Assembly (NCBI RefSeq): GCF_051860505.1
Contig: NZ_JBHYDX010000004.1
Span: forward strand, 1 to 64,000
Reading direction: 5' to 3'
DNA: 64,000 bases
Source of the DNA: Pannonibacter sp051860505
GTDB taxonomy: Bacteria; Pseudomonadota; Alphaproteobacteria; Rhizobiales; Stappiaceae
Position numbers and translations under genes: made by a program. Shown in pieces: positions 14,905-22,876 of the stretch (the stretch's first letter is position 1; the number at the start of each line of letters is the position of its first letter). Below the pieces are notes generated by a model. That model worked only from the letters and a program-made list of their open reading frames with translations. It was not told where the DNA came from and ran no database searches.

Positions 14905-15909
14905 TCATCCTTTCAGCTTGAAGGTGCGGGCAATCACGTCGCCCCAGGGACGCGCTGTGGGGGAGGGCCCGGGTTGGGGGTGATGGGGGCTGATCTCGGC
15001 CTCCGCATCAGCCCTTGCGCCGAGAAGGCTGGTGCGCACCGCCTCAAGGCTGGCGTCCTCATCGAGGAAGCGCCCGGCCATCTGCGGCTGTCCTGCCAGG
15101 CGGCAGAAGTCGACGACGGCAAGGGCATGGGCGATGGCGTCACGCCGGATGTCGGCTGGATCCACGCCGGTCACCACAGGCCCGGGACCCGCCGGTGTTC
15201 CCGGCTCAAGCCTGGGATCCTCTGGTGTTGCGGGAGCCTCATCGCCGGTCTCGTCGCCCATGGCATCTTCGGCGGCCTCATTGCCTTCCCGGTCGCTCGT
15301 GGAAACCGGATCGGCGATGGCGTCTGCCAGCGCGGGCGGCGCGTTGCGGAACCGGGTGATGTCGAAGCTGGCGGCAATCCGAACCGGTTCGATCATGCGG
15401 GTGGCAAGCCCGGCCTCAAGCGCGCCTGTGGCATCGAACCAGGTCTCGGCCGCCATCAGCGCTGCGATCTCATCCTCGGAGCTTCCTGAGCGAGCGGCAT
15501 AGCCGCGAACCATGGTGCCGGCGATCTTGTCCATGGTGTCGGCCATCTCCCGCATGTCGGTGGCCGTGCCCATCACGAGACCGGCGGGATCATGGATCAT
15601 CAGGAAAGCGTTCTCGGGCATGACGATTTCGTCGCCGGCCATGGCCACATATGAGGCGGCCGAGGCGGCAATGCCGTCGATCCAGACAGTGACCGGTCCC
15701 TCGTGTCGCTGCAGGGCGTTGTAGATCGCGACCGCATCGAACACCGATCCACCCGGACTGTTGAGCCTAAGATCGATGGGCGCATTGTCCGACAAGGCGC
15801 CGAGTTCAGCGAGGAACCCCTTGGCGCTGATGCCAAAGGCGCCAATTTCGTCATAGATCAGCACCTCCGTAGCCTGGCCCCTGGCGCGGATCGTGTACCA
15901 GTTCTTCAT
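14905..15909 (-). CDS. ClpP-type prohead protease / scaffold
   Basis: A 334-residue protein with an N-terminal ClpP-like serine protease domain (residues 1-190) and a variable acidic, proline-rich C-terminus that may act as scaffold. The oxyanion region LNSPGGSVFDA, the catalytic serine block GIAASAASYVAMAGD and the histidine block FLMIHDPAG are all present. It matures the prohead, like lambda gpC. The start at 15909 (MKNWYTIRARG) lies just after the portal stop; the open frame further upstream is out-of-frame portal sequence. Confidence 0.92.
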   Translation of the reverse strand: MKNWYTIRARGQATEVLIYDEIGAFGISAKGFLAELGALSDNAPIDLRLNSPGGSVFDAVAIYNALQRHEGPVTVWIDGIAASAASYVAMAGDEIVMPENAFLMIHDPAGLVMGTATDMREMADTMDKIAGTMVRGYAARSGSSEDEIAALMAAETWFDATGALEAGLATRMIEPVRIAASFDITRFRNAPPALADAIADPVSTSDREGNEAAEDAMGDETGDEAPATPEDPRLEPGTPAGPGPVVTGVDPADIRRDAIAHALAVVDFCRLAGQPQMAGRFLDEDASLEAVRTSLLGARADAEAEISPHHPQPGPSPTARPWGDVIARTFKLKG

Positions 15910-15913
15910 CCTG

Positions 15914-17425
15914 TCACTCCTTATCGGATTGCGCGCCGGCGACGGGTCCATCGGTTTCCGGATCGGGTAGCCTTGAGGGCGTCGCTCGCGCGCCTTGCGT
16001 CTCGCCGGGGCTTGTGCGGTAGCGCAGGCCCAGATCGGCCGACCGCCGGGCATCGGCAGCGTTCTCGCGGTCCACTTCCTCGATGTCGTAGCCGGTCGCC
16101 TCCACCACCTTGCGCCGCGAGGTGATGCCTGCCTCCATCGCCAGCACCTGCGCCTGGATGTCCTTCAAGGGATCGACCCAGTCCCAGCGCGGCGGGATCC
16201 ATTGCGCGGCCAGGAACGGAGCAGGTGCGGCGGCAAATCCCGGCAGATCGAGCGCTCCCGTCAGCACAGCCGTCTCCAGCCAGCGCCGCCACACCAGGCG
16301 GCACAGCTGGTGCACGATCACGCCGTGCTGCAGCTGGCCGATCCGGCGGCGGAACTCGACGAGTTCGGCGCGAAGGGACGAGTAGTTTGCCTGCCGGACA
16401 TCGCCGGTGACGAGATGATAGGGCAGCCCCAGCGAGGCGGAGACGGCGAGCAGCGTCCGGTACTGGAACGCCTCGTAGCCGCCGCCTACATCGGCCGGCG
16501 AGGAGAACTTCACGTCCTCGCCCGGCAGAAGCACCTGCATCGTGCCGGGCTCGAGGCTGGCAATGGCCGTGCCGTCAGGGTCGGCGGCGCCTTCGCCCAT
16601 CATGGGCTCCTCGGGCGCCGTCTTGGTGATGAACCCGGCAAACATCGCCGCGGTCTTCTTCCGGTCGAGTTCCGCGTCATCGTACTGATCGAGCAGGAAC
16701 AGCCGCACCATGGCGGGTGCCACATGCGGCAGGCCCCGGATCTGCCCCGCATCGATCGGCCGGTAGATGTGCAGCACGGTTTCGGCTGGCACGCGCACCG
16801 TCTCCGGAATAGCCGTCCTCTGGTCGGTGCTGTCACCCGGATGGCGGCGGCGGAAGTGGTAGGCGACGCGCCGGCCAACGCGATCGAACTCGATCCCGCA
16901 GCGGATGCGATTGCCGTTGGCTGCCGTCTCGGTCTTCTCGAAGGGAAGCATCTCGGACTGGAGGAGCTGCATCTGTAGCGGGACCAGCAGCCGGTCCTCG
17001 GCCCGCCGTTGCCGCAGCCGCACGAAGCATTCACCGGCCACGAACATCTCGCGGGCGACCATGGCCTGCAGGCCGTAGAAGTCGGTCAGGCCGTCCGCAT
17101 CGGCCTCGTCGGTCCAGGCAAGCCAGAGCCGCTGGACCGTCTCGCGCTGGCTCCCGTCCTCGATCAGTGACGACGGCTTGATCCCGTCCCCGACCAGGTT
17201 TGCGGCAAAGGCCTCGCAGGCATTGGCCGCATAGCCGTTGGTGACCACCAGTTCGCGGGCCCGGGCCAGTAGGCGCGGGCCGCCTGAGGCAACCAGCGCG
17301 TTGATGTTCTCAAGCGGCGGGTTCCAGCCGCGCAGCCGGCGTTTCGCCATGGCACCTTCGAGACGGGCGCGCACGGCTGCGGGGCCGCCGGTGGACCGGC
17401 GGCTGAAGCGTTCGAAGAGGCCCAT
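15914..17425 (-). CDS. Lambda-family phage portal protein
   Basis: A 503-residue portal protein of the lambda type. Key blocks are the start MGLFERFSRRSTGGPAAVR, RRLRGWNPPLENINAL, VVTNGYAANACEAFAANLVGDG, and VRQANYSSLRAELVEFRRRI near residue 365. Portals form the dodecameric ring through which the terminase packs DNA. The gene sits between gpW and the head protease. The C-terminal tail is charged and probably disordered. Confidence 0.95.
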   Translation of the reverse strand: MGLFERFSRRSTGGPAAVRARLEGAMAKRRLRGWNPPLENINALVASGGPRLLARARELVVTNGYAANACEAFAANLVGDGIKPSSLIEDGSQRETVQRLWLAWTDEADADGLTDFYGLQAMVAREMFVAGECFVRLRQRRAEDRLLVPLQMQLLQSEMLPFEKTETAANGNRIRCGIEFDRVGRRVAYHFRRRHPGDSTDQRTAIPETVRVPAETVLHIYRPIDAGQIRGLPHVAPAMVRLFLLDQYDDAELDRKKTAAMFAGFITKTAPEEPMMGEGAADPDGTAIASLEPGTMQVLLPGEDVKFSSPADVGGGYEAFQYRTLLAVSASLGLPYHLVTGDVRQANYSSLRAELVEFRRRIGQLQHGVIVHQLCRLVWRRWLETAVLTGALDLPGFAAAPAPFLAAQWIPPRWDWVDPLKDIQAQVLAMEAGITSRRKVVEATGYDIEEVDRENAADARRSADLGLRYRTSPGETQGARATPSRLPDPETDGPVAGAQSDKE

Positions 17426-17429
17426 AGGC

Positions 17430-17645
17430 TCAGAGACCCTTCGCTGTCGTCACGCGCACGTGCCGGACAATCCGCCGCCCCTCGGCAGCAGTGATCTCGC
17501 GGTCCAGCGCCTCGATGGTCCGGTCGATCTCGGCGATGCTGCGATAGTCCACGGTCTTGCCGTCATAGCTGACCCGCGCGACGCCGGAGGATCGCTGTGC
17601 GGTCAGGGCATCGCGGCGGGCGCGAAGCTCTGCGGCCGTGCTCAT
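17430..17645 (-). CDS. gpW-family head-tail joining protein
   Basis: A 71-residue protein of the gpW family: starts MSTAAELRARRDALTAQ, with GVARVSYDGKTVDYRSIAEI and an ending ARRIVRHVR-like basic segment. In lambda gpW fills the connector below the portal and is needed for tail attachment. It lies between terminase and portal genes, its usual position. Spacing of five bases on each side indicates tight cotranscription. Confidence 0.92.
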   Translation of the reverse strand: MSTAAELRARRDALTAQRSSGVARVSYDGKTVDYRSIAEIDRTIEALDREITAAEGRRIVRHVRVTTAKGL

Positions 17646-17649
17646 CAGG

Positions 17650-19644
17650 TTACCTCATGTAGTTGGAGTGCACCGTGCGCCTGCGCGGGGTCGTTCGGTG
17701 CGCGGCAGACGGTGCCATGGGCCGCCCGGGTTGGGTCGCCTCGTGGTGCGTCAGACCAAGTTGAGCTTCCATTTCTGCCCAACGCGCTTCGGGCCACCGG
17801 TCAGCCCCTGCGATCCAGGCGGCGGCGCGGGCGTAGACCCGGCAATCCAGAGCCTCGTTGCGTTCCCTGAGCTTGTGCCATTCCAGCCTTGCGAAGCCGC
17901 GCTTCGTGCGAACCGTCACCAGTTGCTCGGCCGTCAGCTGTTTCAGCCATTCACCGTCTGCCCAGTCTGGCAGATGGATCGTCCCTGGCGGGCAGCTGTC
18001 GCCGGCTGCCTGATCCTCCTTCGTCGGCCGGTCCTGTCGCAGGAAGCGATAGGTCTCCGCCTTGAAGGTCGAGGTTGCGACGGTCCACAGCCGCGCGCCG
18101 CGCCGCAGACGTTTGCCCGCGACCGTTGCGTCAACAAACGTCGGTCCGGTCACAGGGCTCGTCCGGGTGAACCCTTCGACGCCCTTGACCGGCGCAACCT
18201 GCGTCCATCCCACCTGCCGCGACCAGGCATAGACCGCGCTGGTCTCAAAGCCGGTGTCGATGGCGAGCCGGGTGAGCAACACCGGCTGACCTGACGCATG
18301 GATCCAGGAGCGTCCCAACAACCCGGTCAACTGCTGCCAGCACACCGGATCGCCGGGGCCTCCGTCGATCACGATGTGGTCGATAAGCCAGCTTTCCAAG
18401 CCCCGGCCCCAGGCCCAGACATCAACCTCGATCCGGTTCTTCTGAACGTCGGCGCCAGCAGTCAGGAACAGGCCACCCGCCGGAACGGTCCCCGCCGTCC
18501 AGGCCTCGCGCCGGTCAGCGAGCCGTTGCCAGTCGGGCGCCTCGCCGGTCTCCATCCAGGTCTCGCCGAGGATGGTGTTCCGGAACGCCCGCATCGCCTC
18601 GTCGCTGCCCCGAGCTGCCTCATGCGCCCGCGCGATCCGCTGCCAGCTGAGCCAGCCCACCGGCGAATAGAGCGCCGAGAGGTGGTAGCCGACCGTCATG
18701 GGATCGGTGGCTGTGGCGGTCGCGCGCCATTCGCCAGCGTCCAGCATCTGCGTCTTGTGATGCTCCGCGATTGCAGCGTCGCAGCCCTCGCAGATGTACT
18801 CAGCCGTTTCCGGGCGACCCTTCTCCCAGCGCAGTCGCTCGAACTTCAGCCACTGCATCGCCCCGCAATGCGGGCATGGCACGAAGAACCGCCGCTGGTC
18901 GCTGGCCTCGAACTCCCGCTCGATGCGGCTCAGCCCACGGATGGTCGGTGTCGAGACCAGCAGCACCTTGCGCCGGTGGGAGAAGGTGAGAGAGCGCGCT
19001 TCGGCCAGCGTAACCGGATCGCCTTCCTCGTCGGCGGATGCCGGATAGGCGTCGACCTCGTCGAGGAAGATGTAGCGGGCAGGGGTGGAGCGCAGTCCCA
19101 CGGCCGAGTTCGCCCCGGTCATGATCAGGATGCCGCCCGCGAACTCCTTCGACAGCATCGTGTTGCCCGCATCGCGCGACCGCGCCGGCTTCACCCTCTC
19201 CCGCAACTCGGGGCTCTCGTCGATCAGCGGGTCGATCCGCTGACGCGAGTTGCGTTTCGCCAATTCCACGGTCGGCTGGACCGCCAGCATTGGACCCGGC
19301 GCCTGGTGGATCACGAAGCCGATCCAGTTGTTGCCGGCCTCGGTCGCACCGACCTGTGCGGCCTTCATGAACACGACCCGCTGGGTCGGCTCGCCCGGCG
19401 ACAGCCGGTCCATGATCTCGCGCATGTAGGGTGTGCGCGCGGTCCGGTACTGGCCCGGTTCTGCCGAGGCCCGCGAGGCCAGGCGGCGATGCCGGTCCGC
19501 CCATTGCGAGACCGAGAGATCCGGATCAGGCCGCAATCCCTCGCGCCAGGTCCGGATCAGCCGGTCCGCACCGTCGAAGTCAGAAACGCCGTCATCCAAG
19601 TCCGGGGCGTACCTCGCAGAGGGTCTCGAGCTGGGCGCGGACAT
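17650..19644 (-). CDS. Terminase large subunit (GpA family)
   Basis: A 664-residue GpA-type packaging ATPase/nuclease. The ATPase part has the Walker-A-like KAAQVGATEAGNNWIGF and the Walker B block FLDEVDAYPASADEEGDP. A zinc-binding pair of CxxC motifs (CPHCG and CEGCD) follows, and the nuclease part shows GADVQKNRIEVDVWAWG and LAIDTGFET. It cuts concatemeric DNA and drives it into the prohead. It overlaps the small subunit gene by 53 bases, as is usual for this arrangement. Confidence 0.95.
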   Translation of the reverse strand: MSAPSSRPSARYAPDLDDGVSDFDGADRLIRTWREGLRPDPDLSVSQWADRHRRLASRASAEPGQYRTARTPYMREIMDRLSPGEPTQRVVFMKAAQVGATEAGNNWIGFVIHQAPGPMLAVQPTVELAKRNSRQRIDPLIDESPELRERVKPARSRDAGNTMLSKEFAGGILIMTGANSAVGLRSTPARYIFLDEVDAYPASADEEGDPVTLAEARSLTFSHRRKVLLVSTPTIRGLSRIEREFEASDQRRFFVPCPHCGAMQWLKFERLRWEKGRPETAEYICEGCDAAIAEHHKTQMLDAGEWRATATATDPMTVGYHLSALYSPVGWLSWQRIARAHEAARGSDEAMRAFRNTILGETWMETGEAPDWQRLADRREAWTAGTVPAGGLFLTAGADVQKNRIEVDVWAWGRGLESWLIDHIVIDGGPGDPVCWQQLTGLLGRSWIHASGQPVLLTRLAIDTGFETSAVYAWSRQVGWTQVAPVKGVEGFTRTSPVTGPTFVDATVAGKRLRRGARLWTVATSTFKAETYRFLRQDRPTKEDQAAGDSCPPGTIHLPDWADGEWLKQLTAEQLVTVRTKRGFARLEWHKLRERNEALDCRVYARAAAWIAGADRWPEARWAEMEAQLGLTHHEATQPGRPMAPSAAHRTTPRRRTVHSNYMR

Positions 19645-20176
19645 GGGCCTCCAGAACCTTCTGCATCAACGCCGGTTCCACCACAGCTGCGTTCCCCAGC
19701 GCGGCAGTCAGCTCCGAGGCCATCAGCGCGGCAACCCGCGCCGGCCACGTCACCCACGCATCGCGTTCATCGCGCGCGAGCCGGAACATCAGGGTCTCCG
19801 CCCTCGCGCGGTCAACCAGGTCCCCTTTCAGCTTCTGGAGGCGGATGCGCCGTTCCTGCGCCTTCAGAACCTCGTTTGCCGTCTTGGCTTGCAGGAAGGT
19901 CGTGCCACCCCCACCCGCCGGAACCGCCAGCCCCTGTTCGCGCAGCGTGTCGCCGACAGCGGCAACCGCTGCCTCGGGCACGGGCTTCAGCTTCGGCGCG
20001 GGCGGTTTGCGGGTCTTGGACGGATCCGTCATCTCGGCACGCCGCATGTCGCTGGCGGCCGCGTCGATGCTGCCGTCGGGATGGAGAACCAGCCGCCCGG
20101 CGAGCTTCGCCTTCTGGATCGCACCGCGTGACAGCCCGACATGGGCCGCGTACTGGCGCTCGCTCATGCCCTGCAT
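19592..20176 (-). CDS. Terminase small subunit (Nu1-like)
   Basis: A 194-residue protein with an N-terminal winged helix of the Nu1/MerR type (MSERQYAAHVGLSRGAIQKA, then LAGRLVLHPDGSID), a linker, and a helical C-terminal part (ANEVLKAQERRIRLQKLKGD) that should bind the large subunit. It recognises the packaging site on phage DNA. M1 at 20176 or M4 at 20167 could be the start. It is the first gene of the morphogenesis operon. Confidence 0.82.
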   Translation of the reverse strand: MQGMSERQYAAHVGLSRGAIQKAKLAGRLVLHPDGSIDAAASDMRRAEMTDPSKTRKPPAPKLKPVPEAAVAAVGDTLREQGLAVPAGGGGTTFLQAKTANEVLKAQERRIRLQKLKGDLVDRARAETLMFRLARDERDAWVTWPARVAALMASELTAALGNAAVVEPALMQKVLEAHVRAQLETLCEVRPGLG

Positions 20177-20205
20177 TCGTGGATCCGATTATCATACAAA
20201 AACAG

Positions 20206-20224
20206 ATGCTTATTCAGTTGATAA
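20206..20224. promoter_or_regulatory. Inverted repeat in the divergent region upstream of the terminase operon
   Basis: GCTTAT (20206-20211) and ATAAGC (20219-20224) form an inverted repeat with a seven-base spacer in the A+T-rich gap between the terminase operon (minus) and the small plus-strand gene at 20289. The position suits an operator, but no binding protein can be assigned. Confidence 0.35.
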
Positions 20225-20288
20225 GCGTCGCAACCAGAGCGAACGTCAATCCAGCGCAAGGATCAAACCCCAGCAGGGAGCCACCAGA

Positions 20289-20513
20289 ATGACCCGCAGA
20301 GCAACCGACAACGCCAAGGCACTCGACGCTTTCATTGCCGCCAAGATCGAGATCGACGCCATGCTGGAGCGGCTTGTTGCCCTCAGCGCCGACCACTTCG
20401 AGACCAACCCCGACGAGATCAACTGGGGCCATGTCGGCACCCTGAACCACTACCGCGCCAAGCTGCGCGAGATCACGGACAGCGCTTTTCGCGAGGGCGA
20501 ATACGCCGATTGA
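20289..20513 (+). CDS. Small phage-associated protein, 74 residues
   Basis: A 74-residue acidic helical protein (MTRRATDNAKALDAFIAAKI, then DPDEI-like segments and HYRAKLREITDSAF). It starts after a GGGAGCC purine stretch and precedes the DUF3489 gene on the same strand. No family is recognised. Plausible as a small prophage regulator or accessory protein because of its place next to DUF3489 and opposite the terminase operon. A longer frame through this stretch in another phase is a shadow of the terminase genes. Confidence 0.6.
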   Translation: MTRRATDNAKALDAFIAAKIEIDAMLERLVALSADHFETNPDEINWGHVGTLNHYRAKLREITDSAFREGEYAD

Positions 20514-20599
20514 ACCAACCCGCTCCCGGTCCTGCCCGTCGACTGGCGGGCTCGACCTCGTAGAAGGGCCCGCATCATGCGGCCCCGAGACGGGAGACG

Positions 20600-21175
20600 A
20601 TGATGACCCAGCTTTCCGACACCCAAGCCCTGATCCTGAGTGCCGCCGCCCAGCGGCCAGACAACGTCGCCTTGCCGCTGCCGGAGTCCTTGCGTGGGGG
20701 CGCCGCTGCCAAGGTGGTCGGCGCGATGCTCGCCAAGGGACTGATCGAAGAGGTCGAGGTCAACTTGCGGCGAGGCGAACTCGTCTGGCGCGAGACTGGC
20801 GACGGCCACGGCACCACGCTGGTTGCAACTAACGCAGGCCTTGCTGCCATCGGCATTGCGCCTGAGGACGCGAATGCCGCGCCTGCGGGCGCCGACGTGG
20901 CGCGGAACAACACCGGCGCAACGAACACCCCCACCCGGGCCGAGATCGCGCCCAAGGCGCGCCCACCGCGCGAGGGAACCAAGCAGGCCATCCTGATCGC
21001 CATGCTGCGCGCGCCGATTGGCGCGACCATCGAGGAGATTATGGCCGCGACAGGCTGGCAGTCGCACACGGTGCGCGGCGCGATGGCCGGGGCACTGAAG
21101 AAGAAACTCGGGCTCGAGGTGGCCTCCGAGAAGGTGGAGGGACGCGGGCGCGTGTACAGCCTGCCGCGCGACTGA
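20600..21175 (+). CDS. DUF3489 domain protein
   Basis: A 191-residue protein. The N-terminal half (LSDTQALILSAAAQRPDNVA, LPLPESLRGGAA) and the C-terminal winged-helix-like half (PREGTKQAILIAMLRAPIGA, TIEEIMAATGWQSHTVRGAM) are typical of DUF3489, common in alphaproteobacterial mobile elements near serine recombinases. A DNA-binding role is likely from the C-terminal helix-turn-helix. The linker is alanine-rich. M1 at 20600 has a purine-rich leader; M2 at 20603 is equivalent. Confidence 0.82.
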   Translation: MMTQLSDTQALILSAAAQRPDNVALPLPESLRGGAAAKVVGAMLAKGLIEEVEVNLRRGELVWRETGDGHGTTLVATNAGLAAIGIAPEDANAAPAGADVARNNTGATNTPTRAEIAPKARPPREGTKQAILIAMLRAPIGATIEEIMAATGWQSHTVRGAMAGALKKKLGLEVASEKVEGRGRVYSLPRD

Positions 21176-21200
21176 CGAAGTTCATCAATCGCGTTCAGGA

Positions 21201-21225
21201 GCCGCGGGCGGGAATAGCCCGCGGC
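21201..21225 (+). terminator. Strong hairpin after the DUF3489 gene
   Basis: GCCGCGGGC (21201-21209) and GCCCGCGGC (21217-21225) form a perfect 9-bp GC-rich stem with a seven-base loop, 26 bases after the DUF3489 stop. No T tract follows, so termination would be weak or factor-assisted. It separates this gene from the convergent peroxiredoxin-like gene. Confidence 0.5.
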
Positions 21226-21283
21226 ACTCGCCGTCTGCAGATCAACTCCAGAGGCGAATGTCGATCGGGCCTGGGTCTTTCGT

Positions 21284-21847
21284 TCAATTCGCGGAGCGCA
21301 GCCAGCAGATTACGTCCTCCGCGTTTCGGTCAGGCGGAAACACCGAATAGAAGGCCTTCCGGATATCGCCGTTTCGAATAATGACGGTGACCCGCTTGAG
21401 TAGCGTCATCCCGTCGACAACAAATGCTGGAAGCCCAAGGGACCTCTGCAACTCGAGTTGCGAATCCGAGAGCAACGGAAAGGGAAGATGCATGCGCTCC
21501 GCGGCCTCCCTCTGATACTCGGTCGTCTGCGTCGACAAACCGAACAAATGGTCGACCCCAAGACGTTTCAACTCCTTGAAATGGTCTCGAAAGGCACAGG
21601 ATTGAGGCGTACAGCCGCGAGCGCCGGGAATGGCGTCCCAACCCGCGGGGAGCGCCAAACCGGGTCTTCCTGTCACTGGATAGACATAGACCACGGTCGT
21701 TCCAGAAAGTGACGAGAGGTCGACTGCTTCTCCAACCGTAGAGGCGAGCATTACGGCAGGCACGCGACGGCCAGGCAGGTGGTCTGCAGCGCCGTCGTTG
21801 ATCGGCTCAGGAAGATTCGTCCAGTCAACGTCGTTCAGATTGGTCAT
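21284..21847 (-). CDS. Peroxiredoxin-like (AhpC/TSA-fold) protein
   Basis: A 187-residue thioredoxin-fold protein resembling the BCP/PrxQ branch of peroxiredoxins. The block GARGCTPQSCAFRDHFKELK holds two cysteines spaced like the PrxQ active site, and LGLPAFVVDGMTLLKRVTVI follows. It would reduce peroxides using thiol donors. The start at 21847 is chosen because AGGAGG lies ten bases before it; the earlier ATG at 21856 is only one base from AGGAGG. It is unusual cargo in a prophage and may protect the lysogen from oxidative stress (inference). Confidence 0.72.
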   Translation of the reverse strand: MTNLNDVDWTNLPEPINDGAADHLPGRRVPAVMLASTVGEAVDLSSLSGTTVVYVYPVTGRPGLALPAGWDAIPGARGCTPQSCAFRDHFKELKRLGVDHLFGLSTQTTEYQREAAERMHLPFPLLSDSQLELQRSLGLPAFVVDGMTLLKRVTVIIRNGDIRKAFYSVFPPDRNAEDVICWLRSAN

Positions 21848-21975
21848 TGGGCGCATGCCTCCTACTACCCAGGCTTCCAGAGCGAAATACACGAAGTGGC
21901 TGGGCCGCGCCCAACCTCGCGGTCGGAGATTTCCTCGTGGCGTGCTGAGAAATTGTGCTGGGCAGCGGTGGCGCT

Positions 21976-22179
21976 CTATACACTCCTCACCCAGATCGCT
22001 TCGAACTGTCGCCGCAGTGCGAAGGAGCGCGCGATGCTCACCATCGTGAACACCGCGCCCATCTTGAGGTTCTGCGCCAGCGTCGTGTGCAGCCCGAAGA
22101 CCGGGAAGATCAGGACCTGCGTCACCACCGCGACGCTGTAGCCGACCGCCACGTTGGTGACGGACTGGACCAGCGACAT
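21976..22179 (-). CDS. Small two-helix membrane protein (DUF7220-like)
   Basis: A 67-residue protein with two hydrophobic helices: VAVGYSVAVVTQVLIFPVFG and LKMGAVFTMVSIARSFALRR-like. Proteins with the same plan (SLV.SVTNVAVGY....Q...FP.FGL) are frequent in Rhodobacterales and Rhizobiales prophages. The start at 22179 was chosen for conservation; the open frame continues upstream to 22479. Function unknown; the protein should sit in the inner membrane. Confidence 0.62.
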   Translation of the reverse strand: MSLVQSVTNVAVGYSVAVVTQVLIFPVFGLHTTLAQNLKMGAVFTMVSIARSFALRRQFEAIWVRSV

Positions 22180-22246
22180 GGTTCGCGATTGGCATTTGGT
22201 GTTTACTGGCTGTGTACTACACCCGTCGCGAGACATTGGAGAGCCT

Positions 22247-22876
22247 ATGCATGTTGCTGTGATTGACATCGGAAAGCCGGGCAAGAACCTTGGCTGGGCA
22301 ATTGTCGGCTCCAACCCCGCCTCAGGCACAGACCTTGATGAAGCGATTGATGAGATCTCGGACCGCATTTCGCGGGGCCCGGTAGCGCTCGGCTTCGAAG
22401 CCCCATTGTATGTACCGATGCGCAGAGCGGCCGGTGAGCTGACGAAGGCGCGATCGGGTGAGTGCGTCGGTGGTGTCAATCGACCCTATTCAGCAAGTGC
22501 GGGAAGCACTGTTCTGGTGATTGCTACTGTCGTGGTGCCGTACGTCCTGCGCGCTCTTCGCTCAGCGGCGCCAGATTCCGTTGCCACTATGGACTATCGC
22601 AGCTTCTTCTCCGCACCCGTTGGAGTTCTTTTTTTCGAGGCTTTCGTGACAAACCAAAAGAAATCGCACGATGCCCGCCACGTAGAAGACGCTGAGCTTG
22701 CCGCAAGGCATTTGTTGGCGATGCTGGAAGAGCGGAGGCCTTTGGAAAGCGCCATCTGTGAACCAGAGTGCCTGAATTTGCTTGGAGCAATGATGCTTCG
22801 TACAGGCTGGACAAGCGATCTCAATGCTCTTGATGATCAATGTCTTGTTGTCCGCCCTCCAGTCGGTACGCTTTGA
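22247..22876 (+). CDS. RNase H-fold-like protein, DUF429-like (predicted nuclease)
   Basis: A 209-residue protein with GGAGAG before its ATG at 22247. Three features fit an RNase H/RuvC-type fold: a first strand with aspartate (AVIDIGKPGKNLGWAIV, D7), a second acidic strand (LGFEAPLYVP, E51, like the EAPL/DAPL motif of DUF429) and a late helix (HVEDAELAARHLLAML, D148). The spacing resembles DUF429 predicted nucleases. This is remote and based on motif reading only. The gene overlaps the convergent methyltransferase gene by 56 bases, so one of the two 3' ends was probably extended or acquired. Confidence 0.5.
   Translation: MHVAVIDIGKPGKNLGWAIVGSNPASGTDLDEAIDEISDRISRGPVALGFEAPLYVPMRRAAGELTKARSGECVGGVNRPYSASAGSTVLVIATVVVPYVLRALRSAAPDSVATMDYRSFFSAPVGVLFFEAFVTNQKKSHDARHVEDAELAARHLLAMLEERRPLESAICEPECLNLLGAMMLRTGWTSDLNALDDQCLVVRPPVGTL

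Noticed and set aside
18298..20292. A 664-residue plus-strand frame opposite the terminase
   Set aside because: Antisense shadow of the terminase genes, with no family-like sequence.
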